From assembly GCA_001599815.1 (NCBI GenBank), contig BCIA01000002.1:5181626-5245625 (forward strand): DNA of 64,000 nt, in the 5' to 3' direction. Under the pieces are notes generated by a model that did not search any database, was not told where the DNA came from, and saw only the letters and a program-made list of their open reading frames with translations. Shown piece after piece: positions 11,366-23,555 of this stretch (positions within the stretch are counted from its first letter, which is position 1; each line of letters starts with the position of its first letter). Source of the stretch: Furcasterigmium furcatum (Eukaryota; Ascomycota; Sordariomycetes; Glomerellales; Plectosphaerellaceae). A program made the position numbers and the translations under genes.

Positions 11366-14021
11366 ATGCAGAGGGAACGGAACGTGTTTCCGGCACCCCT
11401 TTGTTCCTTCGCCATGCATCACCATCACGGCGTTTTGGCACAAGATGGCCAGTCCCTGGATGGCAAGTCCTACCTTGCCCGAGACACCATCACCATCGAC
11501 GATGACGGGGACCAAGGGGCCTTGATGGTGACCAACCATCGCACCCATCAGCAGATGCTCATACCCCTCACGTCGGCCTGCTGGATCCCCTCGCACGCTG
11601 AGAGCAGGCCCGGCAATGCCACTCTGCTGACCCCGTACGGAGAATCACGCCCCTTGGAAGACGACCAAGCATCGACGGCCAGACGAGGAAGAAGGGCAAT
11701 CCAAGTTTCCCTCGGCTCGGCTCTTGATGTCAGGCGGATTCTCGTATCGGACGAAGACCTCTCGACAAAATGGGCACGTTCCCTCCCGCCATTCGAACAG
11801 AACGTACTCTTTTCTTGGCAATGGAGGGAGATAACTTCTCTCCGGCAAGCTCCAGGCCGGGACGACTCTTCCGACGGTGGCCTGTCAACAGGAAGCAGCA
11901 GTCCCTCCTCGATTCGCAGTCCCGTCACCCCATTGAGCGTCGCGAGGAACGATTCCGCCATCGACCTTGGCTCTCTCGACGCATGCCAGGACAACAAGAA
12001 ACCTCTCTTCAAGCATACCCCCGGCAGCATCGATGCGGTACGTCTGATGCTCGGGCACGAGTGGTGTTCGCTGGCTAATCAGCTCCCAGGGCTCTTTCTC
12101 CAGCAATCAGTTGCCGGGTTCTTCCCTCTGCCAGCCCGATCTCTCCACGCTGTACCATCCATTTTTCGGCATGCAAGATGCCTGTAACCCGGCGTACAGC
12201 CTCTTTCCTTACGGCGTGGCCGATGAGGCGGGCATACTCAACTCCATGGCAAGAAATAATGTTCAAGTCAACTACATGCACGCACAGGACCAGCCACATC
12301 AAATGCCAGTTCCCACGAACGCGGAGTCTAGCCCAAACGCCGCTTGGTGGAATCCTTCCGTGCCGGTTTCCAACGCGGACTGGCAAGCTGCGTACGCTCC
12401 CCCCGGATACGCAACCACGGTGAATGGATCGGGCCATCCCGAACAAGCTGGCCTTGCGCAGCACTTGCCCGCGTCGATTGCCATCACGGACGCATATCAG
12501 CAGCCCCAGCCTCTGCGCCTCAGCACCCCGCACCACCATCTTGCGCCAGGGCAGAGGAGTCTCACCAACCAGAGCTGGGCGTCGTTCGAGACGGACGACG
12601 CAGCTGCGGCTCCCGTCTTCTACAGGGCACAAGAGCAGCATACAATGAACTTGACGGCTTCGACAGGTCGTACCCTCGCCCCCCGTTCAAGTTCCGTCGG
12701 CTCTAGACCACCAAGGAGCCAGACAGCTCCAACGGCTGCTGCATCTCGGGAGCCGGAACCGGAATCTCCTCCAGACTTCCGCCCAGATCTGGTGCTTTAC
12801 TCCTTTCGTCATCGGATCCGACCTGACGTGGACGTTCTCCAGCGTGCTCAAGGGAACGCTGCTGATGACAAGCCTGGTGCCAAAATCATCACCGAGGCTT
12901 TGCAGCTAGTCCAGTCGACAGTCGATGAGACCATCAGCGTCCTCGAGACTCTCCGCCCATCAACCAAGGTTGGCGATTGGTCGCAGCAACGGGTCCGCAA
13001 CGATGTTGATCACATCCTCGCAAGCATCCAGGCGATCCGACAAAGCGCCACGAGCGGCCGCGAGCTCACCGAAGAGGAAGCAAAGGCGCCCGCGAAGCAT
13101 ATCAAATCGCTTAAGTCCTATGTCCAGGAAGTGAGCGTCCTCTACGGCACGGACGTCGTCGTCCCACGCAACCACGGCAGCCGACAGGCCAACAGCGGCA
13201 CTCAACCTTGGGCTGCCGGGCCCCAATATGACCTGTCACAGACGGGAGGGACGGTGGCTCACCCTACGGCCGCCACCACGGCGTTGGGCAACTTTCATTG
13301 GGGCCAGACAACACCACCTCCGGATCAACCCCCCCGCATACCCATCGGCCACGGCCAACAGCAGCATGCCGCCTTCATGCATGGCATGCCGAGCCACAAC
13401 CTGCACCAGGCGGTGACGGGCTTGGAGATGCACGGCACCGCCGTGCTGTCTGGCGCGGCTCCGCTCCCCGGCTTCGATCCCTCTGGCTGCGGCGTTGATC
13501 CCGTCTTGTCAGGTGTCACACATTCCGCCATGGCGCCGGTGCTGTCACCCTCCACCGGCCCAGGTCCGGTGACACCGGGGGGCTGGCCTACTTATGCTGC
13601 CGCTCATCCTGCTGTCTTAGCGAGTCCGGGCTCGACCCTCCCGCCACAGCAGCAGGTTCCCATGGGCCATCACATGAACGCCTTGTACCACCACTCTCCT
13701 CCCCAGGCCGCATACGGGGAGAATCTAGCGTCCATGTACGAGACAACTCAAGGGCCGCTGCAGAGTCACTTGGCTATGCCATCCCCGACTGCATCATCTC
13801 CCGTCCAAGCATCTGACACGGGCGCCACACTGGCGGCTCATGGGACGGTGATGGCGCTGGGACCAACCACAGACGCGCAGCTCTTTCCCGTTTCCATGAT
13901 GCCTCCCGTCTCCTCTGGGCGGCGAGGATCTGTCCCAGACAGACGCCTCCCGCACCGAGAGAGGAACCGTATCGCGCCATACCCGGCGGACTACCGGTCC
14001 TTCCGCAAAGGTTCCGTCTGA
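11366..14021 (+). CDS. Large unrecognised fungal protein, Pro/Gln/His-rich with a central helical segment
   Basis: Exons 11366..12037 and 12090..14021; 867 aa. The 52-nt phase-0 intron uses GTACGT and CCCAG with a CTAAT branch-like site. An alternative start at ATG 11414 (context GCCATGC) gives 851 aa and begins with Met followed by four His. I do not recognise a family. Visible parts: a charged N-terminal third; a Ser-rich stretch before the intron; the segment after it (DLSTLYHPFFGMQDACNP); a likely structured helical region at about residues 445-580 with many Leu and Glu (nt 12770-13150); then a long Pro/Gly/His/Ala-rich low-complexity tail ending in a basic cluster (RRLPHRERNR). The composition would suit a regulatory scaffold or transcriptional cofactor, but no DNA-binding domain is evident and no function is claimed. 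Confidence 0.8.
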
Positions 14022-15191
14022 GGACCAGCCGCGCAGCACCCGTCTGTCGGGGCCCCTTTCTTTGATTATTCGCATCCCTCCTTTCTCTCCCTGCCAGCAC
14101 CCGCATTACCAGCCCTGCCCATCTTCATCGCTTCCGCACACCTAGGATACCCCAGCAGCAACGTACTTGGGAGGAAACCTGTTCTATCTATTCCCACGTA
14201 AAAGCCCCGGGAACTACTTTTTCCAACGAGCAATGATTGACACGTTGTCGACGACGACGACGAGCGACGACACGAAACGAGGAGGATTCCGTCTTGACGC
14301 ATTTATATATGGAGGCATTTTATTTATCATTATTCCAATTTTCTTCTCGCATCATTTTCTATTTCAGCTGGCCAGCTCGTCCGTCATGTCTCCTTTCTTG
14401 GTTTGTTTTCCTTGTATACAGTCAAAAACCAAAATCCAGATCCAGGGGAGACTTCTTTCTTTTGAACCTGTCACGCTCCAAATACCTACCAAAAGTCGTG
14501 TTTATTTCGAGGCATCGTCCTTCAGGAATTCCTCTGTCTATGTCTGTCGGTTTCTCGCTCCCTCCCTCCCATATTCTTCGCGCACTCCTTTCTGCTCACA
14601 AGTTCTTTACCGTATTAATACTTTACGACGTGAGTTCAAGAAAGACTCTCAAATGATACGCGGAGAGGATCACAGTATCTCCTGGAAATTTGGTGCTCTT
14701 CTCGATGGAGGAACACGGGGTCATGAAAATCAATCAGAACATCGGTAGCAGCAGCCCCTTCAGCTCAGAATCTTGTCCATATCCTTTGACGAACAGAGCT
14801 TATGTTCCATTCTCCAATCAAATTAACTGGCTACGTAGCTCGGCCTCTCTCGTGCGATCCTCTGACCAATGTGGTGCCCAATCTGTCTGCAGATAGCTTA
14901 CATCCAGCGGACCATATACCCAAACATCCTCTCACCAAACGCTCCCAGCAGGAACGCATCGACCACCCTCCCTCGTCCTTGTCCGGCAGGGGGTCCCGTC
15001 TCACATTGCCCACGCATCGAGGAATATACACTGCCACGTACCACTGCCCACCATATCCCCCGGGCTGCTCACATAGAACCAAACACAGCCCAACGCCAGC
15101 TCACATCCAAATGTCTTTCCGTGCTGTCTCCAACCGTGATTACAACCAATATATCGAAGAACGTCCCAGGAAGGCACCTCTCTCCCCCGGC
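14022..15191. other. 3' intergenic region between convergent genes
   Basis: The AT-richer stretch at about 14300-14660 is probably the 3' UTR of the upstream gene. No ORF here is supportable. The long open frame running antisense through 14802-16700 is a shadow of pantothenate kinase. Confidence 0.6.
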
Positions 15192-16781
15192 CTACAGCCC
15201 GACCCCCCCGGCGCCGGAATCGGACGCGTAGTCGTCGACCATGCTCTGCATCTCCGGGTCGTGCACGCGGCCCCTCGCGGCGTCCCGCGCGCGTATCCTC
15301 GCCTCGAGCCCGCCCGCCGCGGCGGCCTCGTCCTCGAAGCTGCCCCTGCGGCCCCAGTTGCGGGGCTGGCGCTTGAGGAACGCACCGACGGCGCCGAGGT
15401 ACCCCTCGTGGCGGAGGAAGTACGCCTGCTTGCCGCCCTGGGACCAGAACTTGATGGCGTACGACAGCGTGTTGATGGTCTGCCTGTGGCCGCGGATGAA
15501 GGAGCCGCCGAAGTAGATGTGCGAGAGGTTGTGGATCTGGGACTGGAGGAAGGCGATCTGGCCGATGTTGTTGGAGATGGCGTAGAGGAGGGAGCGAGAG
15601 ATGTCCGCGCCGGAGAAGGGGGGCGCGTGGTCGTCGGTCTCGACGGCGTCGACTCCGGCGGGGGCGGAGGGGGGGTTCCTGCCGGTGAGGGGGTCGTTGT
15701 GGTGGAGGTTGCCGTTGTCCTCGGCCGCGGACTCGGCCTCGCGCTTCATGCGGAAGACCTTGCCGAAGGAGGAGGCGATGGTCGTGCTCTTGAGGCCGAT
15801 CTTTCCGTAGTCGCCGCCGTAGATGTCGCCGACGAGCATGTCGACCTTGGCGTTGTCGCCGCGCTCGGAGGCGTCGAGCATCTCGTCGAAGGAGCGGGCG
15901 CCGGTGAGGAGGGAGAGGAGGCCCCAGAGGGTGCCGCCGCCGAGGGACGTGCCGCCGACTCGCTGGAACTGCCGGGGGCCGGAGACCTTGAGCATGGAGA
16001 CGCCGGAGCCGATGTTGACGAGGAGGTAGGGGTAGATGTCCTCCGAGGGCGTGACGAAGTGCATGGGGTCCGTCTCGCTGTAGGTGAAGACCTCGCGTGG
16101 GATCTCTGTGATGAAGAAGTCGAGGCCGATGATGAGGCACTCCATCTCCTCCTCGCGCATGACGTCGACGCCCAGCACGTCCTTGATCTTGTCGTAGAAC
16201 TTGAAGGCGCCGCCGCCGGTGGCCATGACGCTCAGGGCGCCGGGCTGCGACCCATTGAGCTTCTGCTGCTTCTCCTTGAGGTGGCGCATGAACTCGATGC
16301 AGCCGTCTATTTGCGCCGTCTCGAAGTTGAGGAAGTTGAGGCGGCCGCCGGGTTCTTTCGAGTGCGCCTCGCGGGAGAAGTACACGAGCTTGATCAGGGA
16401 GCCGCCGATCTGGAGCTGGTCAGTACAGGTGACACGGAGGGGGAGGGGGGACGGTCTTACATCAACGGCGATGTGGCTCACGACGGCTGTGTGGTTCGGC
16501 AGCCGAATGTCGCTGGTCTCGTGATGTGTGGGAGATCCGCGGCCGTTGCTCGTGCTCGTGCGGTCCGGGGAGCCCGAGTTCGCGTCGACGATGAATGCGC
16601 CCTCGACATTGATCCGCACGGCACCGGGGCGGATGATTGTGCTGTCGATCTCCTCGGTGGTCGTCATCGTCCTCGGCCTCCTCGTGACGGCGGGCGCTGA
16701 TGTCGGCGCGGCCGTTGATTCCCCTGCGTGGCCCTCGACGGCGGCGCCCGCGAGGGACGAGTGTTCTAGGACGGGAGACAT
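15192..16781 (-). CDS. Pantothenate kinase, eukaryotic type II (Fumble family)
   Basis: Exons 16781..16461 and 16409..15192; 512 aa. The 51-nt intron (16410..16460) is a multiple of three. Using the second of two adjacent acceptors restores the family motif HIAVD|IGGSL (residue 108 on), the acetate-kinase-fold phosphate-1 motif. Using the first acceptor would insert two residues. Further motifs: VMATGGGAFKF, the catalytic Glu region REEEMECL, LLVNIGSGVSML, GGTSLGGGTLWGLL and the C-terminal YFGGSFIRGH. It catalyses ATP-dependent phosphorylation of pantothenate, the committed step of coenzyme A synthesis, normally under feedback from acyl-CoA. The start is at ACCATGT; the frame is open further upstream, but the extension is unlike the family. 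The Ser/Thr-rich N-terminal 100 residues are probably disordered. Confidence 0.95.
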   Translation of the reverse strand: MSPVLEHSSLAGAAVEGHAGESTAAPTSAPAVTRRPRTMTTTEEIDSTIIRPGAVRINVEGAFIVDANSGSPDRTSTSNGRGSPTHHETSDIRLPNHTAVVSHIAVDVRPSPLPLRVTCTDQLQIGGSLIKLVYFSREAHSKEPGGRLNFLNFETAQIDGCIEFMRHLKEKQQKLNGSQPGALSVMATGGGAFKFYDKIKDVLGVDVMREEEMECLIIGLDFFITEIPREVFTYSETDPMHFVTPSEDIYPYLLVNIGSGVSMLKVSGPRQFQRVGGTSLGGGTLWGLLSLLTGARSFDEMLDASERGDNAKVDMLVGDIYGGDYGKIGLKSTTIASSFGKVFRMKREAESAAEDNGNLHHNDPLTGRNPPSAPAGVDAVETDDHAPPFSGADISRSLLYAISNNIGQIAFLQSQIHNLSHIYFGGSFIRGHRQTINTLSYAIKFWSQGGKQAYFLRHEGYLGAVGAFLKRQPRNWGRRGSFEDEAAAAGGLEARIRARDAARGRVHDPEMQSMVDDYASDSGAGGVGL

Positions 16782-17739
16782 GGTATATATACGACTCGTG
16801 CTGAAACCCGCCCGCTGCCGAGTCTTGCTGCTGGTTCTGGCCCGATGCCAGGGGATTGAGGGGTTCTTGGGGTGCTCATCAATCGCTGTCGCGGGGGAAA
16901 TGGTCGTCCGCCTGGGTCCGGGTTTGCGGTGCTCGTGAGGACGGTCGGGGATGCGTCGTCGCAACGGTTCCCGCTCGAGGATGAAAGATCAGCCCACCCG
17001 GTGTATGTTCGAGCTCGAGCAATTGTTTGCGGCCGGCGTGGGAAGCTCCGCGAATTTGACTCAACAAAGGCCTCTCTCAATCAATCGCGGGTCCCGTTTC
17101 TCCTGAAGGGATCCCCCAGGATATTTCGCTTATCGATAACGGCCACCCCCAGCTCTCACCCCGCTGTTTGCCGCTGGGCCGAGGCAGCTGGAGCGCACCT
17201 AAAGCGTCCATGTTGGGGGAGCAGCCCGGAACGTTTCAGCGTCTAATTCCCCGGGGGCACACCCTCGGTTTCGTTCTGCCGACGGCCTCCCCACCATCTC
17301 GTGGTCCTCGGCCAAGTCACCCGGCCCTTTGTCACCGTTTCACATACCCGTTCCGCCTCTTAGTCGCACATGGACCCCAACGTCCGGCGGCCTTCTCCAA
17401 CGGTCAAGCGGACCATGATCACGCGAGAGAGGAGAATGAGCACAAGAACAGTATACACGTATCAAATCTAAGCACAACCATTATGTACGGATTCCCCAAG
17501 CCAAACCAACCCTGATTCTACAATCCCAGACTTCGCAAAAGTGGTATCCTCGAGTCGACACTGACCGACCAGCTCAACGCCCATTTTCAACTCCAGAGGG
17601 AGAGGTTTTCGTGTATTCCGGTCCCGGCTCACAAAGTACAATCCTCCAACCATAGTTACACCAAAGTACACCTCATAAAATATATCAGAAACAGGAAAAT
17701 ACTCAGTTCGTGAGTCGTGGTGAGAAAGAGGGATGCCTC
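16782..17739. other. Intergenic between two minus-strand genes
   Basis: 0.96 kb. It should hold the pantothenate kinase promoter and the RGS-gene 3' UTR. A TATATATA run lies within 13 bases of the kinase ATG, too close to be its TATA box. Nothing else is recognisable. Confidence 0.5.
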
Positions 17740-19195
17740 TTAGAAGAACCGGCCGCCGGGGACGGCAACAAAAATGGCCGTCAAGACGCCAGCGAGAAGC
17801 AGCGCCGCGAGCATCGACTGGATGAAGATGGTGTCCTGGATCTGGCGCAGGGCGGGCTCCTGGATCCAGACCTCCCTGTCGAAGACCTTGCGCACGAGGT
17901 TGCGCTTCTTGTACTTGACGACCCAGGGCTCTTCCTCGTAGCTGTTTCCGGACCCGAATGACTCGAAGCTCTCCTTGGACTTGTCGTGCTCGCTCTCCTC
18001 GTCGACGAAGAGCTCCCACGGCCTCACATGGCGGTGATGCATGCCGTGAAGCACCACGCACATGCCCTTCCAGGCCGCGATGAGGGTCGCGATGCCTATC
18101 ACGAAGCCGATGGCCGGGATCGCCCGGTAACCCCGGGGCACGGAGCTGAGGGTCAGGAGGAGCGCAGCGAGGAGCGAGCCCGCGATGGTAAACACGCCCA
18201 GGAAGCGAGCGAAGAAGACCCGCGCGGGGTTGCCGTTGCAGATGGACCAACGGATGAAGTTGGGGTGGGCTTGGTGCCGGAGCGAGTGCTCGACACTCCT
18301 GGCGATCAGGCGCAGTGCGCTGGGGTGCGTCGTGTACGCCAACCCGTGAAGAGCAGCGTTGCGCTCGCGGCCGGAGATGTTGAGCTGTCGCGGCGCACCC
18401 TCCATAATGTAAGTCGCGATGACACGGTCAACCTCCTCCCGGAAGGGCTGGATGGTGACTGAACCACAGGTTAGCGATCATGCACAGGACTCATCGGGGA
18501 TTTCCATCGGCACTCACAAGGGGTCTTTGCGCCGGCAGCGGCGAAGGCGTCGCTCGCTTGGGATCTGTACGTGGACGGGTTGGACACAGCGTTGGACGGG
18601 GCCAACGACTCCGAGTCGTTTCCGCCGGCCGGGGTCCGGGGCGGCGTGTTGAACGGGTTACCGCCCCCCGAGGTGGCGGCGGCCTGATCGGAGTTCTTCG
18701 TCGCCTTCTCAAAGTCGGTGCCCTTGAAGATCTCGGCCCCCGGCTCTTCCTGGCGCAGTCTGCTCTGCTTCTCCTTCTGCATCCGGCTGAGGACCTCCTC
18801 CTCCATCTCACGGGTCCATTCGGGGGCCAGGGGCATGTCCGAGGTCGTAGCATTGGCGAAGCGTGTCTGGTAATCTTTGTACCAGAGGAAGAACTGCAGG
18901 TTCTCGGCCGAGTGTTCGATGTAGACGAGGTAGTTCATGAAGTCTCGGACAGTGCAGGGCTGACGATTGTTAGTGCAGGATCATCATGGCAGAAGAAACA
19001 AGAATGTCTCACCGGGCAGGTCCCTCCGTTGATGATCTTGTCGAAGGCCAGGGAGTCCGGGATGCCGGCCGAGCGGCCAGAATGGCCCGAGTGAACGGAC
19101 CCGGCTGACTTCTCATCGAGAGACGAGGAGCTGGCTCCGAAAGACGCATTCTCAACGTACTGAGGACGCCGATAGGAAAGAGAGAGGAAACCCAT
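17740..19195 (-). CDS. RGS-domain protein with C-terminal transmembrane segments (Rax1-like)
   Basis: Exons 19195..19013, 18959..18518 and 18458..17740; 447 aa, with introns of 53 and 59 nt. The junctions are fixed by the RGS sequence: exon 1 ends GGTCP and exon 2 starts PCTVRDFMNYL, followed by EHSAENLQFFLWYKDY (RGS helices). A disordered Ser/Pro/Gly-rich insertion (about residues 105-205) splits the RGS fold, which resumes at FTIQPFREEVD and runs to SLRHQAHPNFIRW. Three hydrophobic segments follow, at about nt 18240-18140, 18130-18050 and 17830-17750, separated by an acidic cytosolic loop. RGS domains accelerate GTP hydrolysis by G-alpha. The split-RGS plus C-terminal TM arrangement resembles yeast Rax1 and fungal RGS paralogs of that type, so a membrane-bound signalling or polarity role is plausible. 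Whether it has GAP activity is unknown. Confidence 0.88.
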
Positions 19196-22100
19196 TCTGA
19201 ATAGGTTGTAGGTAGGCAGTGTAAAAAAGGTCTGAGCTGTTGGAAAGCCACACGGATGCGTGAATGTGTCTGTCAAGGGACAGCTGAAGAAGAGGTCTCA
19301 GGAACGAAAAATAGGAGATTTGTTGGCTTCTTAGGAGGTAGGGCCGGGACAGATGAATCGTTCGGCAGATCTCGCGGATCGACTCTTTAGGTTCAACCAG
19401 ATCAGGGTCAAGATGGCGCTGGTCCTGAGGAGTGGAGATCAGGAGTCGGGAATACTTGAGGAAAAGAGGATCTCGGAGAGAAGGTGGTGTCGATGGTGGC
19501 GCTTGTTTACTTCTAGCACGACCAAGTGCTGGCCAACGCCGTCTACTTTAGTCAGTCTGTTCAGGCGCGAGTAAGTAAGGTAAGGAGTGATCACTCGGGA
19601 CTTGGGAAGGAAGACTCGAACGGGCTGGGCAGCAGGAGGTGCGTCCCGTCCAAGGAGATGATACAAGCCTACTTATACGAGTGACTGAGTGAGAGGAAGC
19701 GCGTTCAGCCTCGGGCTGGTCTCCTCTTCCTCTTCCTACGTACGGCCAAGCCGGGTTCGTGCAACGGACGCCCTCCGCGCGGCGAGGGTGGGCACGGTTG
19801 CGGGCAGAGGAGGGCAGCACACTTGAAGGAGCTGACGCGATCGCTTCATCATTGGCTGCCGTCGATATCACAGAGCAATACTAGGCGCGGGGAACTGAGA
19901 CCCGAGCGAGAGCTGCTGGGAACAACGGTCAAGGGTGCTGGCGATTGGGGCTAAAACGACCAGGATGGGGGATCACCCGCGGCCGCGGCCTGATCACGGA
20001 TGGTGTTCTCTGGCGGCCTTGAGGTGGCTTCAGATACAACTGCATGAGGGAGAACCAGACCAGCCCCTGAGGAACGGATCCCTTTGGACCAGCGACTGGT
20101 GTCTGTCTCTGCGCCGAGTCTCATGTTTGTACAGAGTCAGACATGCCTCTGAGTTGCAGTACGGGACTCGAGTCCCAACGGCGCCTGGTACTTACCGATG
20201 GAGGGACGTCGTCACGGTGAGGTGGGTGGATGGGGTGGGCGGTGGGAGAACCCGAACCGGTTGGATGCCGGATCGTCGCTGGACGAACAAGGATGGCGCT
20301 GCCCGATTGGACATGGGCTTGCGATGCTTGCAGGGGCCGGTGCTGGCGCTAGCACCCCCGTCCTTCTTTAAGGGGCTTGGCTGGCAGCCTTAGCCTGCTT
20401 GCCCGTCAACCTGCCCGGCTTCTGAGACACCTGCTGGAATGGTCGAGAGCGTTGGTGGCTCAGGCTGAGGGGTTGTCCTCTACAGGATGGATACATGGCA
20501 GAGGCTGTACTACGTATGGGAGCCAGGTTTTGCGGAATATCCTTCAGTGTGTCTGTCTTACCTCCCTCGAGAAACCAAGGGCGCTCGCTGTCTTGCGCCA
20601 ACGTGTGCGCCACGCATCATGGGCACGGCAAGACCTTCAGGACTCGGAAACGGGATCATGGTCCAGAACACGACGGTGGAGCGGGCTGTGGAAACGAAAA
20701 GCGGTCGAGGGGATAGCAGGGAAACACGAAGAAATCTGCTCAGCTTGTCTTCCCGCCGCATCATCATCCATCTTCAACGGTGCACAGACAGTCCGCTCTC
20801 AAGACGCGCCGGAGCGAAACTCTGATATGCCCCCGAGAGGAAAAGATCTGCAGGCGGGCGACTGGCTGAGACGCAGCAGGCACATTTTCTATCAACCGCT
20901 CATCCACCCGGGCGGAGGCTTGTGATTGATGCGACCCTGGCTGGGAATACTATAGTACGGCCAGTACAAACTCACCGCGGCGTACCTTGCTTATCCGGGA
21001 AGCGCATTAGCATGAGAAATCACAACGAGTTAGCCCGTTGTCTCTAGACTGAAAATGCCTGCGTGTGTGGCATCCAAAATCCTCCCCAGCGCCACGGGAC
21101 GAGCGAGATTTGGTCAAGCCAGGCCGAATACCCCTGAGATCCGACCCTCAACTAGCGAACTCTGCCCAAGTCACAAGCCGGGCCTGCCACTCACACTTTC
21201 TCCTTACCTACCCAGATAGGACACTCCCAAAACTCCCAAATCAGAGAATGACTTTTCACAGCGTGCCCCCCTTCGACTTGCCCGTCCTCCCTTGCCCCGG
21301 CCTGTGTGGTGGTATAATAGAAAAGAAAAGCAATGTTGTCAAGCCACATAGAGTGCGCGATATGTCCCCTTACTTCTGTCACCAGTCTGCAGTCATGCGT
21401 GTCACAACAAAGCAATTCCATTGTTCCCCCGCATCAATTGTGACTCGACATGCTTCGCAGGCGGTGTCTTGTCTTACATGCAATACCTTCCATACCACCG
21501 TCAGGCTTCTGTCTGCTGCTAAAGACGGCCAGCCCAGTCCGTGCATCGCCAACAACTGACACCCGGCTACCACTTCCGATCGACCCGCTGCAGGCCGAGC
21601 GCTGGCATCCATCCTGAACCAGCGGCCAGACCAACATCAACGGTCGACTGCTCGGAGAACACACCCAAGTCCATATCTGCCGTCACGCGCCTGCATCTCG
21701 GATGCGTCCAGTTCCGGGCCAGTTCCTGGAAGCAACCCAAAGTGCAGCGAGCTGGGTGAGTGAGCGCAGCTCTCCATTGGCGAGAGCACACCCCTGTCCT
21801 CAGCTGGCCTCTATCGAAGTGATCGGCGCCGAAGCGAACCGCCAGATCGCGGCACCCCTGTGTCTACAGCGATCACCCATGCAGGCCCTGTCGTCCCGAG
21901 CGAGTGTGCCGGCGATTAGGGCACCACCTGTCCCGCCGCAGCGGGTGGTCGGTCCCAGTCCTTGCCGCCGCCGGGAAACCCAACTGCCAGCCTAGCCTCG
22001 CACCTCGACTGCTAGGATCAACAGCTGAAGGCCAGTTGAAGACCCTTCTGAAACATCATGGCTTATTAACGTGCGCCCCATCCTCACCGGGGGACCGAAC

Positions 22101-23555
22101 CAATGCCGTGGCGCTGATATTGGGCGCCAGCAGAGAGGACTCAGAGCAGCGGCCGCTGAGGCGAACATCTCAGCCGCGTCGCACCGCAGAACCGAAAACG
22201 GCCAGGATGCTGCCAAGGTCAGCTGGGATGATCTCTGAGGCTCTGGGTTGCCCGACACGTGAATTCTCCATGGTCTTGTCTCGTGGAAGACATGACGTTC
22301 CGACTCATTGATCGTCGCTCCGTTCGCATGGCTGTCAGGGTTGACGGGCGACGGGCTAGCTATTCGTCCCGAGGTCTAAGACACCCTCCCAACTGTCCAG
22401 CGGGAAAGACATTCTGTGCAAGGGACTGTTGCGTCTGGGCTTGGAACATCTGCTCAAGTAGTAGTGGAGCAACTCCTGCCTCTCGAAAGAATGAGCGTCC
22501 AATGCAAGGGGGGAAGTACAACGCATCTGACGATGTTCCAGAGACGAGTTGCTCCCTGACGGCATGTCCCAGTCTCTCAGAGCCCAAGCAGTCCCTCGCT
22601 GACAGTGTCTCAGCAGAACACATGGAGTAAGTCATTTTGACAGAAGTTTGGACCAAGACCCTGAATCAGAACGTGGCAGAAGTGAGTGCGCATCCGGTTG
22701 TGACACGTATGGTCCCCTCGTCCTCTGTCCAGGCCAGACCATGTCATGCCAACTAAAGTCAGCACTGCACATCCGGGTGCGTGCTGGTCGGAATCCTCGG
22801 CGAAAAGTCGCGACTTCTTGCGCAGCGAGCTGCTGCCTGTGAATTTCTTCATGGAAACTCCAAGGCTTCAGTCACGGAAGACTGCTTCGAGATGTTGCGA
22901 TATCGGCTTCGTGTACGATGATCTCATGGCGTGACATCAATGCACCTCCATCCGAATCCCGAGGAGTCATTCGCTTCATCCCGGCTGCCCAATCCTCCGG
23001 GGAAAGTGTCGTGACATACGTAATTCAGCAGACACCGAAAGTCAGGCCACTGCCATCCCCGTCGTCCCGGAGACCCGGTGCTGCCTGACCCCGGCGCGTC
23101 CGGCGCATGTGGAAGCTCGGCTCGGCGAAGCCCTTCGGAGGGGCAGAGCTCGGCCCCTCATCGACCCCTCAGCACCCCGACGCCGGCCATCGGAGACGAC
23201 CGTTCAGTCGACGGCATGTCGCGATTAGGGTGCGCAATGTCGTAGGCACCTGCCAGGGATCAGTCCAAATGCCAGGAGCACCTTCCTGGGCGATCCTCTC
23301 GTGCAGAAAGGTCCCATTGGCAGCGGGAATTTGTCATGCTACAGTTAGTGCCTGCCCGCCCTCGGTCCTCTCCACTTCAACCGAAGGCCATAGAACCCTG
23401 AGGGACTGTGATTGACCCCTCCACCGAGGGGTGCGGGCCGCCTCCGACTTCAAAAGCCCCAAGAGCTCCCAGATACGTGCCGCTTGATCAACCTCGTCGC
23501 AACAACGTACCCAACCCTCCATCCCAACACTCCCACCACAGACAAATCGCCCAAC
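19196..23555. other. Long gene-free intergenic region (4.4 kb)
   Basis: It separates divergent RGS and peroxiredoxin genes. All ORFs are short, lack motifs and cannot be joined into a recognisable protein. I see no repeats at the ends, terminal inverted repeats or tRNA signals. It could be extended promoter or hold a non-coding transcript. Confidence 0.5.

Noticed and set aside
15001..16140. 379-codon Arg/Pro/His-rich open frame on the minus strand
   Set aside because: Another frame of the pantothenate kinase exon; low-complexity shadow.
14802..16700. 632-codon open frame on the plus strand
   Set aside because: Antisense to pantothenate kinase. It arises from strong third-position GC bias, shows Val/Glu/Asp/Gly monotony and has no domain.
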